Assembly: GCF_900107155.1 (NCBI RefSeq)
Contig: NZ_FNOX01000006.1
Location: 248,001 to 312,000 of the forward strand
DNA length: 64,000 nt
DNA from: Pseudomonas salomonii
GTDB taxonomy: Bacteria > Pseudomonadota > Gammaproteobacteria > Pseudomonadales > Pseudomonadaceae
Direction of reading: 5' to 3'
This document shows positions 55,140 through 63,806 of the stretch, in pieces. The notes below the pieces were generated by a model. That model was not told where the DNA came from. It was given only the letters and a program-made list of their open reading frames with translations, and did no database searches. A program made the position numbers and the translations under genes. Position 1 is the first letter of the stretch. Each line of letters begins with the position of its first letter.

Positions 55140-56189
55140 TCAGAGCGGCACCCGCCTTATCTTGCCGCTTAATGGCACCACCCTGTCGGTAGGCATTGGG
55201 ATGTGCCGACCGCTCAATCCCATGCCTTCGCTGACCAGTACGGCGCCCGGCACCACGCATAAGTTGGACGGCGTATCCAGGCCGCGCACCAGCACTTCGA
55301 CTTCCCGGGTGTGCAGGTTGCAACGCAGCAAACGCCCGCTGAACCGGGTGAAACCGCCGTGCAGCGGCTCGCCGCTCCAGTCCGGCAGCAGCGGTTGCTG
55401 CAGGTGGCTGCACAGCTCCAGCACCAGCAGCCTGCCGCGCGGGCACAACGCCAGGCCCGTGGGCAATTGCAGGCCGCGTATCACGCCTTCTATTTGCCCG
55501 CTGGCCGGGTGCACGCGGATCACTTGACCGGCAAAATCGGCAAAGTCGACGCCCTTGCGCGCCGGGTCGCCGTGCAGCTCGCCGGAGAACAGGCTGATCA
55601 GCACGGCGTCCGTCTGCGGTTCGTACACCAGGGTCACGGGCACGGCGTCCTGGCCCTGATCGAGTTCCGGCAATTGCGCCAGCACCCGTTCGTCCCGGCC
55701 TTCAGTGAATTCCACCAGTTGGTTGGCATCCGGTTTTACCGCCAGCCAGCTGTGGCGCGTTGGGTGGTAGCACAGCGCATTCAAATTGCCTCGACTGTGG
55801 AACACCGGTTCAGGTGGGCTGTATTGCAGATCGAGCAGTTGCGAGCCGCCGACATAGTCGGTCAGGCTGGCCAGGCAACGCCCCTCACCGCAGGCAATGT
55901 CCGAGACGCCCATGATTTCATCGCGCAGCATGCGCGCCTGCATGTTCATGCTGCGAAAGCCGTGGGCGATGACGTCGCCGGGCACGTACTCGCCAGGCCG
56001 TGCAGGGTTGGGTTGCAGGTGGCTGATGCGGCCGCTGAACGGCTGGTCCGCCAGGCCGGAGCCGGCTTCGGCCAGCAGCAGGCTGCCGTCTTCTTGCAGG
56101 CACAGGCCGCGTGGGTTGAGCAGGCCTTCGGCGATCAGTGTACTGGGGCGCAGCGCCTCAATGGGCTGCGCCGGGATATGCAAGGTCAT
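55140..56189 (-). CDS. Beta-propeller protein (ScyD/ScyE- or SMP-30-like)
   Basis: 349 residues without signal peptide. Repeated blade-like segments include LLNPRGLCLQEDGSLLLAEAG, LNALCYHPTRHSWLAV, LPTGLALCPRGRLLVLEL and LDTPSNLCVVPGAVLVSEG, each with the NPxG...DGxLxVxE pattern of NHL/SMP-30 propellers. The first is closest to the ScyD/ScyE type. Function unknown. The ATG at 56189 has AGGAG eight bases upstream and lies 11 bases after the 602-aa gene, so it is the last gene of the operon. Confidence 0.72.
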   Translation of the reverse strand: MTLHIPAQPIEALRPSTLIAEGLLNPRGLCLQEDGSLLLAEAGSGLADQPFSGRISHLQPNPARPGEYVPGDVIAHGFRSMNMQARMLRDEIMGVSDIACGEGRCLASLTDYVGGSQLLDLQYSPPEPVFHSRGNLNALCYHPTRHSWLAVKPDANQLVEFTEGRDERVLAQLPELDQGQDAVPVTLVYEPQTDAVLISLFSGELHGDPARKGVDFADFAGQVIRVHPASGQIEGVIRGLQLPTGLALCPRGRLLVLELCSHLQQPLLPDWSGEPLHGGFTRFSGRLLRCNLHTREVEVLVRGLDTPSNLCVVPGAVLVSEGMGLSGRHIPMPTDRVVPLSGKIRRVPL

Positions 56190-56200
56190 GGGCTGTGCTC

Positions 56201-58009
56201 CTATTGCGGTGGCTGCCATGGGCTGCCGGTGAGGTAGGCGCGCAACAATGCCCGTTGGGCCGGCGACATCGAGCGCACGACCGGCATGAACAGCGTGGTG
56301 CCTTTATAGGCGTCCGAGGTGCGCGCCAAAATCGCGTTCTTGGCGGCGATGATCGCGTCGGGCTGGTTGAGCGGCACGTAGCGGGACATGGCGGGGAAGG
56401 CCAGGTAGTGAAAGCGCAGCACGTTCGGGTAAACCTGGGCCCAGGTGATGGTGCTGCCCTTGGCTATGCCGAAATCGGTCTGGGCGTATTTGCGCAGGTT
56501 GGTGAAGTAGGCGCCATCGCCCACGCCATTGGCCGTGCAGGTCAGCGCGACAAAACCGGCCTGGCCGGCGCTGCCGCTTTTGAGCGTGACCGGGAAACTC
56601 ACCGTCTGTTGCCCGGCATTCACGGTCAGCGAAGGGGGGAAGTTGAGAAAGTCGACGTACTGCTTTTGACCGTAAACCCCCGGCGCGCTGGCTGCAAGGT
56701 TCACTTGGGTGGCGTTGGGCACCGGCCCGCCCAGGTAGCTGACCCGCAAGGTGATGGTCAGGCCATTGGGGTAGTCCTCCAGGTACACATTGCGCTGGTC
56801 GGCAGACACCCGGTAAGCGGCCTCGGTGGCGTTGAGTTTTTTACCGTTCACTGCATTGGGCGCAGTGATGTTCAACGCGGTGGTTCGCACGGCTTGCTGT
56901 TGGCTGGTACTCAGGGGCAGGTCGACGATACCGCCGTACACATAGTAATTGACCAGCGGGCTGGCGACGGGGTTGAGCGTCGTCAGCGGCGCCGCACCGG
57001 CGGCAATGGTCACCGGCCCGTAATTGGCATTCGGCCCGATGGGGCTGGTGATGTCATCGCGCACGGCACGGAAGGTCTGCTTGGGGATGACATTGACCAT
57101 ATCCAGGCTCAGCAAGCCGTTGTTGCCCAGCGCCGCGTAGGCGGCGTTGCCCGTGGCCTGGTTGACGATCTGGCGGCCCGGCTGGCAGCCCGGCAACTCG
57201 CCGGCAAACGCCGGCGCCAGGGTGCCGATCACCCGGCCGATGCTCGGGTTCGGCGTGTATTTACCGGCGGCGTAATCAGCATCCAACTGCGCCGTGGTCA
57301 TCTGCGGGCACATCTCGAACATCACAAACCGCAAGACAATGCCCGTCGCCCCCGGCGCCTGGATAATCGCCCTGAGGCCGGCGCTGTTCTGGTTCCAGCT
57401 GACGATGCTGCTCAGCGGGAAGGTCAGCTGGAACGTGCCGCTGGCATGGAACGAGCCCGGTGCGTCCATTTTTGCCGGGTCGAGCACGCGGCCGGTCACG
57501 TCGTAACTGCTGCATACCGCATTGTTGCGGATCAGCAACTGGATGTTGTCGTTGCCACCAATTTGCAGGCCACCCACAAATATCTGCGTGGTGGTCGAGG
57601 CGCTGGGGTCCAGGTCCACCATCATCGGGCCGGAGACCGGGCCCTGGCCGGTCACCGGGTCCACCGAACCGAGCAGGTACACCGGTTGGCCAATCATGTC
57701 GCCGGTGGTGCTGATGTTGCCCGGCACACCCTGGGAGCTGATCAAGGCATTCTGCATGTCCACCACGTGCTGGCCGTAGTGGTTCCAGCCGCCGGCCGTG
57801 TAGTAATTGCCTGCCGGCGCGTTGATCATGTTGTTCAACTGGTCATCGGTATAAGACTGCGCACCCGGCGCCAGGGTCGAGGTGGTCAGGTCGAACAGCG
57901 GCCAGTTCGGGTTGCCATTGAACGGAATGGTCGGTGAGTTGTTCGGCAAGCTCACGTCCGTGCGGATGCCGCCCCAGAAATTCAGTCGTGGTCCATTGAG
58001 GATGCTCAT
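56201..58009 (-). CDS. VioB/RebD N-domain-like protein, copy 2 (602 aa)
   Basis: 602-residue protein without signal peptide. It begins MSILNGPRLNFWGGIRTDVS, like VioB (MSILDFPR...). Later it has VIGTLAPAFAGELPGCQPGR (~260-279), LLSLDMVNVIP, GGIVDLPLS, RNVYLEDYPNG, and a final helical segment FPAMSRYVPLN then MPVVRSMSPAQRALLRAYL (~575-593). The same landmarks, in the same order, occur in the N-terminal domain of VioB, the violacein haem enzyme. The protein stops where VioB's ferritin-like domain would start. Clear paralogue of the 787-aa protein encoded by this operon. Activity unknown. Confidence 0.7.
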   Translation of the reverse strand: MSILNGPRLNFWGGIRTDVSLPNNSPTIPFNGNPNWPLFDLTTSTLAPGAQSYTDDQLNNMINAPAGNYYTAGGWNHYGQHVVDMQNALISSQGVPGNISTTGDMIGQPVYLLGSVDPVTGQGPVSGPMMVDLDPSASTTTQIFVGGLQIGGNDNIQLLIRNNAVCSSYDVTGRVLDPAKMDAPGSFHASGTFQLTFPLSSIVSWNQNSAGLRAIIQAPGATGIVLRFVMFEMCPQMTTAQLDADYAAGKYTPNPSIGRVIGTLAPAFAGELPGCQPGRQIVNQATGNAAYAALGNNGLLSLDMVNVIPKQTFRAVRDDITSPIGPNANYGPVTIAAGAAPLTTLNPVASPLVNYYVYGGIVDLPLSTSQQQAVRTTALNITAPNAVNGKKLNATEAAYRVSADQRNVYLEDYPNGLTITLRVSYLGGPVPNATQVNLAASAPGVYGQKQYVDFLNFPPSLTVNAGQQTVSFPVTLKSGSAGQAGFVALTCTANGVGDGAYFTNLRKYAQTDFGIAKGSTITWAQVYPNVLRFHYLAFPAMSRYVPLNQPDAIIAAKNAILARTSDAYKGTTLFMPVVRSMSPAQRALLRAYLTGSPWQPPQ

Positions 58010-58012
58010 GGT

Positions 58013-59299
58013 CTATTCCTTGTCCGTGGCGTGTGGGGTGACAGGCGGGTTGGCAAATTTGAACAGGTACGAGAAGTCAGACTTGAACGGGCTCTTCACC
58101 GGCGTCGCCATGGAGTGGCAATTCATGCAGCTGCTGTTGGGCTGGATATAGCTCTCCATGGTCACGTTGGCCGACAGTGCCGGCGTCGGCTGGCCCAGCG
58201 GGTTGCTCGGGTTGTTGGGCATCAGCGGACGCTGGGTGGTGATGAGCTGGTAGTACTTCAAGACGCTGCGTTGCAGGCCGGGGCTGGCCTGGTAGTTGGC
58301 ATTCACCCAGCCTGTGGCGTCGGCAATCGGCGTGACGCGGTTGAGCGGGTTCGGCGTCTTGAACGTGGTGCCGGGCTTGGGCACGCAGACCAGTTGCGTG
58401 CCCTGGGTTTGCCAGTTGCACGGCGACTGGTTGAGCGTGGCAGCCGGGGCCACAGGGTTGTAGTAGGAATACGCCGTACCGGACACCGGTTGATCGACCC
58501 ACTGGCCATTGACCCTGGCCTTGGGCGGCACGTTTTCGATCTGCTCGAAGGTCGACCAGATCCACTGCGGGTAGCCATTGACCTTGGTGATGATATGCAG
58601 GCCCACCAGCCCCAGATACGCCTCGGTCACGCCGGTGCGCTGGCCCTGGTTGTTGAAGGTGGCCACGCGCGCAATCTGGGTCAGGTAATGGCTGGCGTTG
58701 TCCCTGGGCGTGAGGATGCGCCAGCTCGATTTGATCTCGATCACCCCGTTGGGAAAGTTGATGTTGCTGGCCTTGGACACCACATTCGCGTTGTAGAAGC
58801 GGTTGCCGACAATGTAGTTATAGGACGCCTGGTTGGCGGAGATGTCGTAGTAGGTCGGGTTGCCCGCCTGGTCGATCAGCCAGCCGCCGACCGCCTGGTC
58901 GATGGAGTTGACCAATGAACTGTTCTTCAACGCGGCAATATTGATAATGCCCAGGCTGCGGGCCGTCAGTGGGCTGTTCCACGGCCCAGGGTTGGCGGCG
59001 CCGGGCAGGAAGATCTCACTGACGGTCTTGTAGGTTTGCCACACGGTGTAGCCCGAATCCCCAGGCTGTTTGTTGCAATTGGGCGTGCCGCGCTGCCCGT
59101 CCTGGGCCGGCCAGTTCAGGGCGACGAACATCTGCCAGCTGTATTGATCGAACTGGTCCTGCGGCGCATTGGCGGCCGGGGCGCTGGTGGGTGGCTGGCA
59201 ATTGAGCTGGGTGGCCAGCAGCGACGGCTGCGGTGCTTCGCGCGCCAGGGCCGGCAGGCTGACCAGCCCCAGCAGCATCACACTCAGTAGGGTTTTCAT
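58013..59299 (-). CDS. Exported c-type-cytochrome-like protein, copy 2 (428 aa)
   Basis: 428 residues. Signal peptide MKTLLSVMLLGLVSLPALA; a single haem-c motif CMNCH at residues 391-395, close to the C-terminus. Other landmarks are SWQMFVALNWPAQDG, INFPNGVIEIKSSWRIL and LGLVGLHIITKVNGYPQWIWSTFEQIEN. It should be haem-loaded in the periplasm by the Ccm system. It is paralogous to the 379-aa protein upstream (matching VGLHI/SGLHVINK, W[IV]WSTFE, SSCxxCH). The gene is 3 bases before the VioB-like copy 2. Confidence 0.75.
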   Translation of the reverse strand: MKTLLSVMLLGLVSLPALAREAPQPSLLATQLNCQPPTSAPAANAPQDQFDQYSWQMFVALNWPAQDGQRGTPNCNKQPGDSGYTVWQTYKTVSEIFLPGAANPGPWNSPLTARSLGIINIAALKNSSLVNSIDQAVGGWLIDQAGNPTYYDISANQASYNYIVGNRFYNANVVSKASNINFPNGVIEIKSSWRILTPRDNASHYLTQIARVATFNNQGQRTGVTEAYLGLVGLHIITKVNGYPQWIWSTFEQIENVPPKARVNGQWVDQPVSGTAYSYYNPVAPAATLNQSPCNWQTQGTQLVCVPKPGTTFKTPNPLNRVTPIADATGWVNANYQASPGLQRSVLKYYQLITTQRPLMPNNPSNPLGQPTPALSANVTMESYIQPNSSCMNCHSMATPVKSPFKSDFSYLFKFANPPVTPHATDKE

Positions 59300-59310
59300 G
59301 ATGATCTTCC

Positions 59311-60234
59311 TCAAGGCTTGCGCTGCATCAGTTGGTTCCATTGCGCCTTATGGCCGTTGCTCCGGGACGCCGGCGGCTCGAACAACTGGCACGGTGGCGG
59401 GTTCGACGGGCACATCGCGGCCACTTGGTCCCAGGTCTGCCTGGGGTCGGGTTTGGCGATACGGAAGTTGGTGTAGTTCTGGCTCACGATCGGCGCATTG
59501 GCCACGCTGGTGTCGCCGGAAAAGAAGAACGACTGCGGCGAGCGGTAGGGCGGTGTGCCGGTCTGGCGCTTGTTAAAGGCATACCCAAACAGGATCGGCC
59601 CCGCCGGTGATTGCAGGTCCAGGGCATAGGCCTGCACGCTGGCGTTGAGGTTTTTGCTGCGCTCGGCGCTGTAGGGCAGATGCTCGATAAAGTCCTGGCG
59701 CGGCGGGTGGTTCATCGGCGAAAACATGCAGCACGCCGGCATGTCTTTCGGGCGGTCCTGCGGGTAAGTCAAAAAGTACGCCTTGTTGCCCAGGGACACG
59801 AACGAGCAGGTGTAGTTGTTGTTCTTGATCGGAAAGATCGGCAGGCAGTACTTCTCGTAGTGCTCCATCATCGCGCCGAAACCGTCGCCATCCGGCGGGA
59901 TGTACGTGGTGTCGTAATAGCTCGTCCCGCGCGAGACCGTGTAGTCGGCAGGTGTGAGGGTTGAGGGTGGATTGCTATAGGGCGGCGGGTTTTTCGCGTA
60001 GTTGTTGGTGACCCGGTACATGGTCCAGTCGCTGATCCATTGCGCCGGGAAAAACGGATCGGAAGGCTCGCCGGGCATGCGTTTGGCGATGCAGTTGCCG
60101 TTCTGCGCATTGCACCCTTCGCTGTTGTGCACACCATTGGTGAAGTACACGGCGCCGCTGTCGTCGGCGGCAAACGCGGCGGGGCTGAGCAACACAAGCA
60201 GCAGCAACAGTCGGCTCAAAAGGCGGGTGTTCAT
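59311..60234 (-). CDS. Exported cysteine-rich protein of unknown family (307 aa)
   Basis: 307 residues with signal peptide MNTRLLSRLLLLLVLLSPAAFA. The mature protein has eight or more cysteines (GCNAQNGNCIAKRMPGEP, YCLPIF, NNYTCSF, PACCMFSP, AMCPSNPPPCQLF), probably disulfides, and aromatic-rich blocks such as AQWISDWTMYRVTNNY. No known catalytic motif is visible and I do not recognise it. It lies between the two cytochrome/VioB-like modules (58 bases after the first, 11 before the second), so it is part of the same operon. Confidence 0.7.
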   Translation of the reverse strand: MNTRLLSRLLLLLVLLSPAAFAADDSGAVYFTNGVHNSEGCNAQNGNCIAKRMPGEPSDPFFPAQWISDWTMYRVTNNYAKNPPPYSNPPSTLTPADYTVSRGTSYYDTTYIPPDGDGFGAMMEHYEKYCLPIFPIKNNNYTCSFVSLGNKAYFLTYPQDRPKDMPACCMFSPMNHPPRQDFIEHLPYSAERSKNLNASVQAYALDLQSPAGPILFGYAFNKRQTGTPPYRSPQSFFFSGDTSVANAPIVSQNYTNFRIAKPDPRQTWDQVAAMCPSNPPPCQLFEPPASRSNGHKAQWNQLMQRKP

Positions 60235-60292
60235 GGGGCACTCCTGTGGGGTGCCGGGCAGCCGTCAGGCTACCCGCGCTCCTGTGTGTGGC

Positions 60293-62656
60293 TTAGTGGT
60301 AGTCGCTCATGCTCAATTGCACGGGCGGGTAGTTGCATTTCACCAGGGCTTTCGCCCACAGCTCCAGCACGGCTCGACGGCTTTGCGGCATGTCCCGCGT
60401 GATGGGCATCGCCAGGGTGCTTTCTTCCTGATAGGGCTTGCTGATCAACACAATCAGCTGGTCCACCGCGCCCTCAATGCGCGACAAGGAATTGAGCGGC
60501 ATGAACTTGCTCATGATCGGGTACAGGTAATAGAACGGCTGGAGGATGAAGGGATAGATGAAGGTCTCCCAGATCAGCTGGCCGGCGTTTTCGCGCTGAT
60601 AAATCAGGTTCCAGGCATCCACGAAGTTCTGCTGCAACTGCGGCTCCAGCGGCAGCACCCGCAGCGGCGCGAGGAAGTCGGTGAAGGCCGTGGGCAGCGG
60701 GAAGCTGAACGGGATCGCCGGGGCCTGCTGACCTTCCTGCACAAAAAAACGCAAGGTCGGAAAACCCGGTGCCTGGGCCGTAACGGTCAGGTTGGCGATG
60801 CCGTTGGCGTCGGTCTGGATCTTCGCCAGGCTGTATTGCACCGTGCTGTTGAGCGGGTCTTGCAAAGTGCCCTGCATGGCGATCGGGTTGGCGAACGTGA
60901 GCGTTGGGCTTAAGGCGACGGCGGCAGGTGTCGGTAAGAACTCCTGATAGGTCACCGGCGTCATTTGATCGGCCGACACCGCCAGCCGCGTGGCCATCAA
61001 TTGGCGGCCGGTGCCCTCGGTCACGTGACTGCGCAGCGGGGTTGCGCCCTGGAATTGCGGCCAATTGGCGCTGTTTTTAGTCAGGTTGGCCGGGTCGTTG
61101 TTAAACAGCGTGAAGTTCGCCGCGTTGCTGAAAGCCAGGTAATAATCGGTGGTACACAGCATGTAGGCATTGCCGTATTCGGCCACCCACAAGGTGGTGC
61201 CGGCGGGCGCGGGCAGGCCGTCGTATTGCACCATCACCTGCAGGGTTCTGGTGTCACCCACGTCGATAAAGCTGGCGCTCTCGACCACTTCGGCGGTCCA
61301 CATCTGCTGGGTCGCGGCGATCACGGGCGTGGTGCCGGGCTGTTGCAATTCCAGGGTGCCGGTTTGCAGGAGTGCCTGGGCGTCCACGCCCAGCGGCAGG
61401 TCGAGGATGCCCGCGCGTTTGTCGAAGGCCGCCTGTTGATAATCGTCATAACCAAAACTGGCCAGCGGGCTGAATTGTGTGCCCTGGCGGATGCCGATCT
61501 GGTAATTGCCCGCCTGGAATTTGGCCGCGACCGGGATGTCCGCCGTCTTGTCGATCGGGTAGAACGGGAAGGCATTGCCCAGGTCCAGCGACAAGGTGTC
61601 GTCGTGGGCCTGCGCCGAGATTACCCCGAGCTGCGCCTGGGTGGCCGTGCCTGGCGAGGTCTTGTAGATGGGCACTGCGCCGGCCGGTACCAGGCGCCGG
61701 CCGGCGGGGGCGGTGGGGAACTCATCGTCCAGCCACAAGCCCAGGGTGCCGACCGTGCGGCTATAGGCCGGGTTGAAGAAAATATCGCCGACGTTATCCA
61801 GCCCCTGTTGGTACATGGCCTGCACTTGGGCCTGGGCTGCGGCGCTGGAAGAGTGGGTGTCGATCGGCGGGTAGTTGTTGAGGATGCCGTTCTTGTCGTA
61901 GCACGTCAGGTAGGTTGAAAAACGGAACATCAAGCCCTTGGCATTTTGCTGCGCCATCTGGGTTTGCAGGTTTTGCAGCAAGGCCGAATTGCCGATCACC
62001 CATTCCAGGTTTTCTTTGGGGAAACAGGTTTGCCAGGTGGTGGTCACGTAGGCCAGGCCGCCGAGGTTGGCCCAGTTGAAGTTGAGGAAACGGTCGAGCA
62101 TGCGGAACTGGCGATTGAGCGTCAGGCCGCACGCGGCATTGCCCAGCACCAGCTTGTCGAAGTACAGCGCGGTAAAAGTGTTCTGCCACGGGCTCACGTC
62201 GACAAACCTCGCCGGCGAGCTCGGCGCACCGCCGAAGGGGTTGCCGAGCAGTTGGAAGCTCTGGTTGATCAGCGGGTCCTGGCTCACATAACCACCGCCC
62301 GGCAACTCGCCGCCGGTGATCACCGACTGGGTCTGGTTGTAGCTCACGGTGCCGCAGGCATTGTCGCCAAACAGGTTCCACTCGCCAGGGATCATCGGCG
62401 TGGTCAACTGCGCGGCGTTGCCCGGCACCTGCATCACGTAATCGGGCACGCTGGCGGGCGGCAGCGGGGCGATGGTCCAGGGCAGCAAGGTGCTGGCGGC
62501 GTTCAACGGGGTGATGTCGAAGGCCTTCAGGAACGGCCAGTTCATCTGCATTTTTACCGCATCGTACAGCGGGTACATGTCATTGTTGTTGGCGGTCGGC
62601 GGGTTCCAGAACATATGGCCGCCCAGGTAGATACGCGGGAAATTCAAGACGCTCAT
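60293..62656 (-). CDS. VioB/RebD N-domain-like protein, copy 1 (787 aa)
   Basis: 787 residues without signal peptide. It starts MSVLNFPRIYLGGHMFWNPP followed by TANNND, nearly the VioB opening. Later landmarks are ARFVDVSPWQNT (~149), GLMFRFSTYLTCYD (~241), GTLGLWLDDEFPTAPAGRRL (~303), LSLDLGNAFPF (~355), RAGILDLPLG (~414) and the terminal YPIMSKFMPLN...MPITRDMPQSRRAVLELWAK (~715-770). These follow the VioB N-terminal domain in order, but the ferritin-like C-terminal domain is absent. VioB/RebD/StaD couple oxidised tryptophan units with haem. Which reaction this one does is unknown. Strong AGGAG before the ATG. Confidence 0.72.
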   Translation of the reverse strand: MSVLNFPRIYLGGHMFWNPPTANNNDMYPLYDAVKMQMNWPFLKAFDITPLNAASTLLPWTIAPLPPASVPDYVMQVPGNAAQLTTPMIPGEWNLFGDNACGTVSYNQTQSVITGGELPGGGYVSQDPLINQSFQLLGNPFGGAPSSPARFVDVSPWQNTFTALYFDKLVLGNAACGLTLNRQFRMLDRFLNFNWANLGGLAYVTTTWQTCFPKENLEWVIGNSALLQNLQTQMAQQNAKGLMFRFSTYLTCYDKNGILNNYPPIDTHSSSAAAQAQVQAMYQQGLDNVGDIFFNPAYSRTVGTLGLWLDDEFPTAPAGRRLVPAGAVPIYKTSPGTATQAQLGVISAQAHDDTLSLDLGNAFPFYPIDKTADIPVAAKFQAGNYQIGIRQGTQFSPLASFGYDDYQQAAFDKRAGILDLPLGVDAQALLQTGTLELQQPGTTPVIAATQQMWTAEVVESASFIDVGDTRTLQVMVQYDGLPAPAGTTLWVAEYGNAYMLCTTDYYLAFSNAANFTLFNNDPANLTKNSANWPQFQGATPLRSHVTEGTGRQLMATRLAVSADQMTPVTYQEFLPTPAAVALSPTLTFANPIAMQGTLQDPLNSTVQYSLAKIQTDANGIANLTVTAQAPGFPTLRFFVQEGQQAPAIPFSFPLPTAFTDFLAPLRVLPLEPQLQQNFVDAWNLIYQRENAGQLIWETFIYPFILQPFYYLYPIMSKFMPLNSLSRIEGAVDQLIVLISKPYQEESTLAMPITRDMPQSRRAVLELWAKALVKCNYPPVQLSMSDYH

Positions 62657-62666
62657 GTGAGGCTCC

Positions 62667-63806
62667 TTAGCGTTGCCACTGGGCGCGTTTGAGCGACCAG
62701 ACAAAGTCCAGTTTGTGGTAGCCGACAAAGTCGGAGGTGGGCAGCGGCGCGGTGGGGTAGACGATGCCGCCGTCTTTGTTCAAGGCGAAATTGAAATAGC
62801 CCTGCTTGGGCGAGTAAGCGGCGGTGCCATGGCAGGCGAAGCACGAAGACTGGCTCTGGAAGGCCGATTCCAGCTGGGAGTTGGCCAGTAACGTTGGCGT
62901 GGTGTTGGATTGCACGCCGATCAGTTCGTACTGCGCCAGCGCCGGGTATTGGGCCTGGAAGGTGGTGTTCACCGGCTGCGCCGCCGCTGTCGGCCCGGTG
63001 CTGTTGGTCATCGGCGCGGCGGGGGCGGCGTTGGTCACCGTGTACTGGCTGTTGTTACGGTTTTCGAAGGTGGTCCACACCCAATCGGGGTTCAGCTTGT
63101 TGATCACATGCAAGCCGCTCAGCGCCGCATAGCCGACCTGATACTGCTTGCCCTGTTGGTAATAGGCCTGGGCGATGTAATAACCCTGGCTGGCCAATTG
63201 TTGCTGGTAGGCCGTGTCGTTACCGATCCACAGCCACGCGGCTTTGAGCTCCCAGGCGGTGGAGGGGAAGTTCAGGTCGCTGGTGAGTGCGGCCTGGCCA
63301 TTCACGTTGTAGACCTTCTGCTGCAGGATGTAGTTGAAGGTGTCCTGGCCCATCAGCAGTTGGAAGCGCACTGCCTGGCCTTTTTCGGCCGCCGGCACCT
63401 GGCCGCCCATTTGCAGGATCAACCCGTCCACCTGTTGCGTGGCGTTGAGGTTATGCAAGATGCGGTTGGGGTTCATGCCCATCGCCTGGGCCTGGGTCAG
63501 CACGGCGGCGGGTGGTGGCACGCTTTGGCCGTAGGGCAGCGGTTGGGCGCCGTTAGGCAGGTAGACCTGGTCCGACGGTTTCAGGGTTTCCCAGACCCGG
63601 TCAGGGCTTTGCGCGCCGGCGGGCTGGTTCAGGCAGGCGAACCAGTTCCAGGCGAGGGTGTCGGGGCCTTGGGTGAAGGCGGCCCGGGTGGCGTCGAGAT
63701 TGCCTCCAAACTGCAAAAAGTTGCTGCAGTCGAAGGGGTTGGTGTCCTGTGCCTGGGCCAATCCGGCCAGGGCACTCAGGACCGTTATCGATAAGGCTCG
63801 CCGCAT
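62667..63806 (-). CDS. Exported c-type-cytochrome-like protein, copy 1 (379 aa)
   Basis: 379 residues. Signal peptide MRRALSITVLSALAGLAQAQ; one haem-c motif CFACH at residues 322-326, after an all-soluble region. Landmarks: LAWNWFACLNQPAGAQSPDRVWE, LNFPSTAWELKAAWLWIG and ALSGLHVINKLNPDWVWTTFENRN. It is the paralogue of the 428-aa cytochrome downstream. I start at MRRALSI, with AAGGAG upstream. It overlaps the partial phosphatase-like gene by 22 bases and precedes VioB-like copy 1 by 10 bases. The sixth haem ligand cannot be assigned. Confidence 0.75.
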   Translation of the reverse strand: MRRALSITVLSALAGLAQAQDTNPFDCSNFLQFGGNLDATRAAFTQGPDTLAWNWFACLNQPAGAQSPDRVWETLKPSDQVYLPNGAQPLPYGQSVPPPAAVLTQAQAMGMNPNRILHNLNATQQVDGLILQMGGQVPAAEKGQAVRFQLLMGQDTFNYILQQKVYNVNGQAALTSDLNFPSTAWELKAAWLWIGNDTAYQQQLASQGYYIAQAYYQQGKQYQVGYAALSGLHVINKLNPDWVWTTFENRNNSQYTVTNAAPAAPMTNSTGPTAAAQPVNTTFQAQYPALAQYELIGVQSNTTPTLLANSQLESAFQSQSSCFACHGTAAYSPKQGYFNFALNKDGGIVYPTAPLPTSDFVGYHKLDFVWSLKRAQWQR

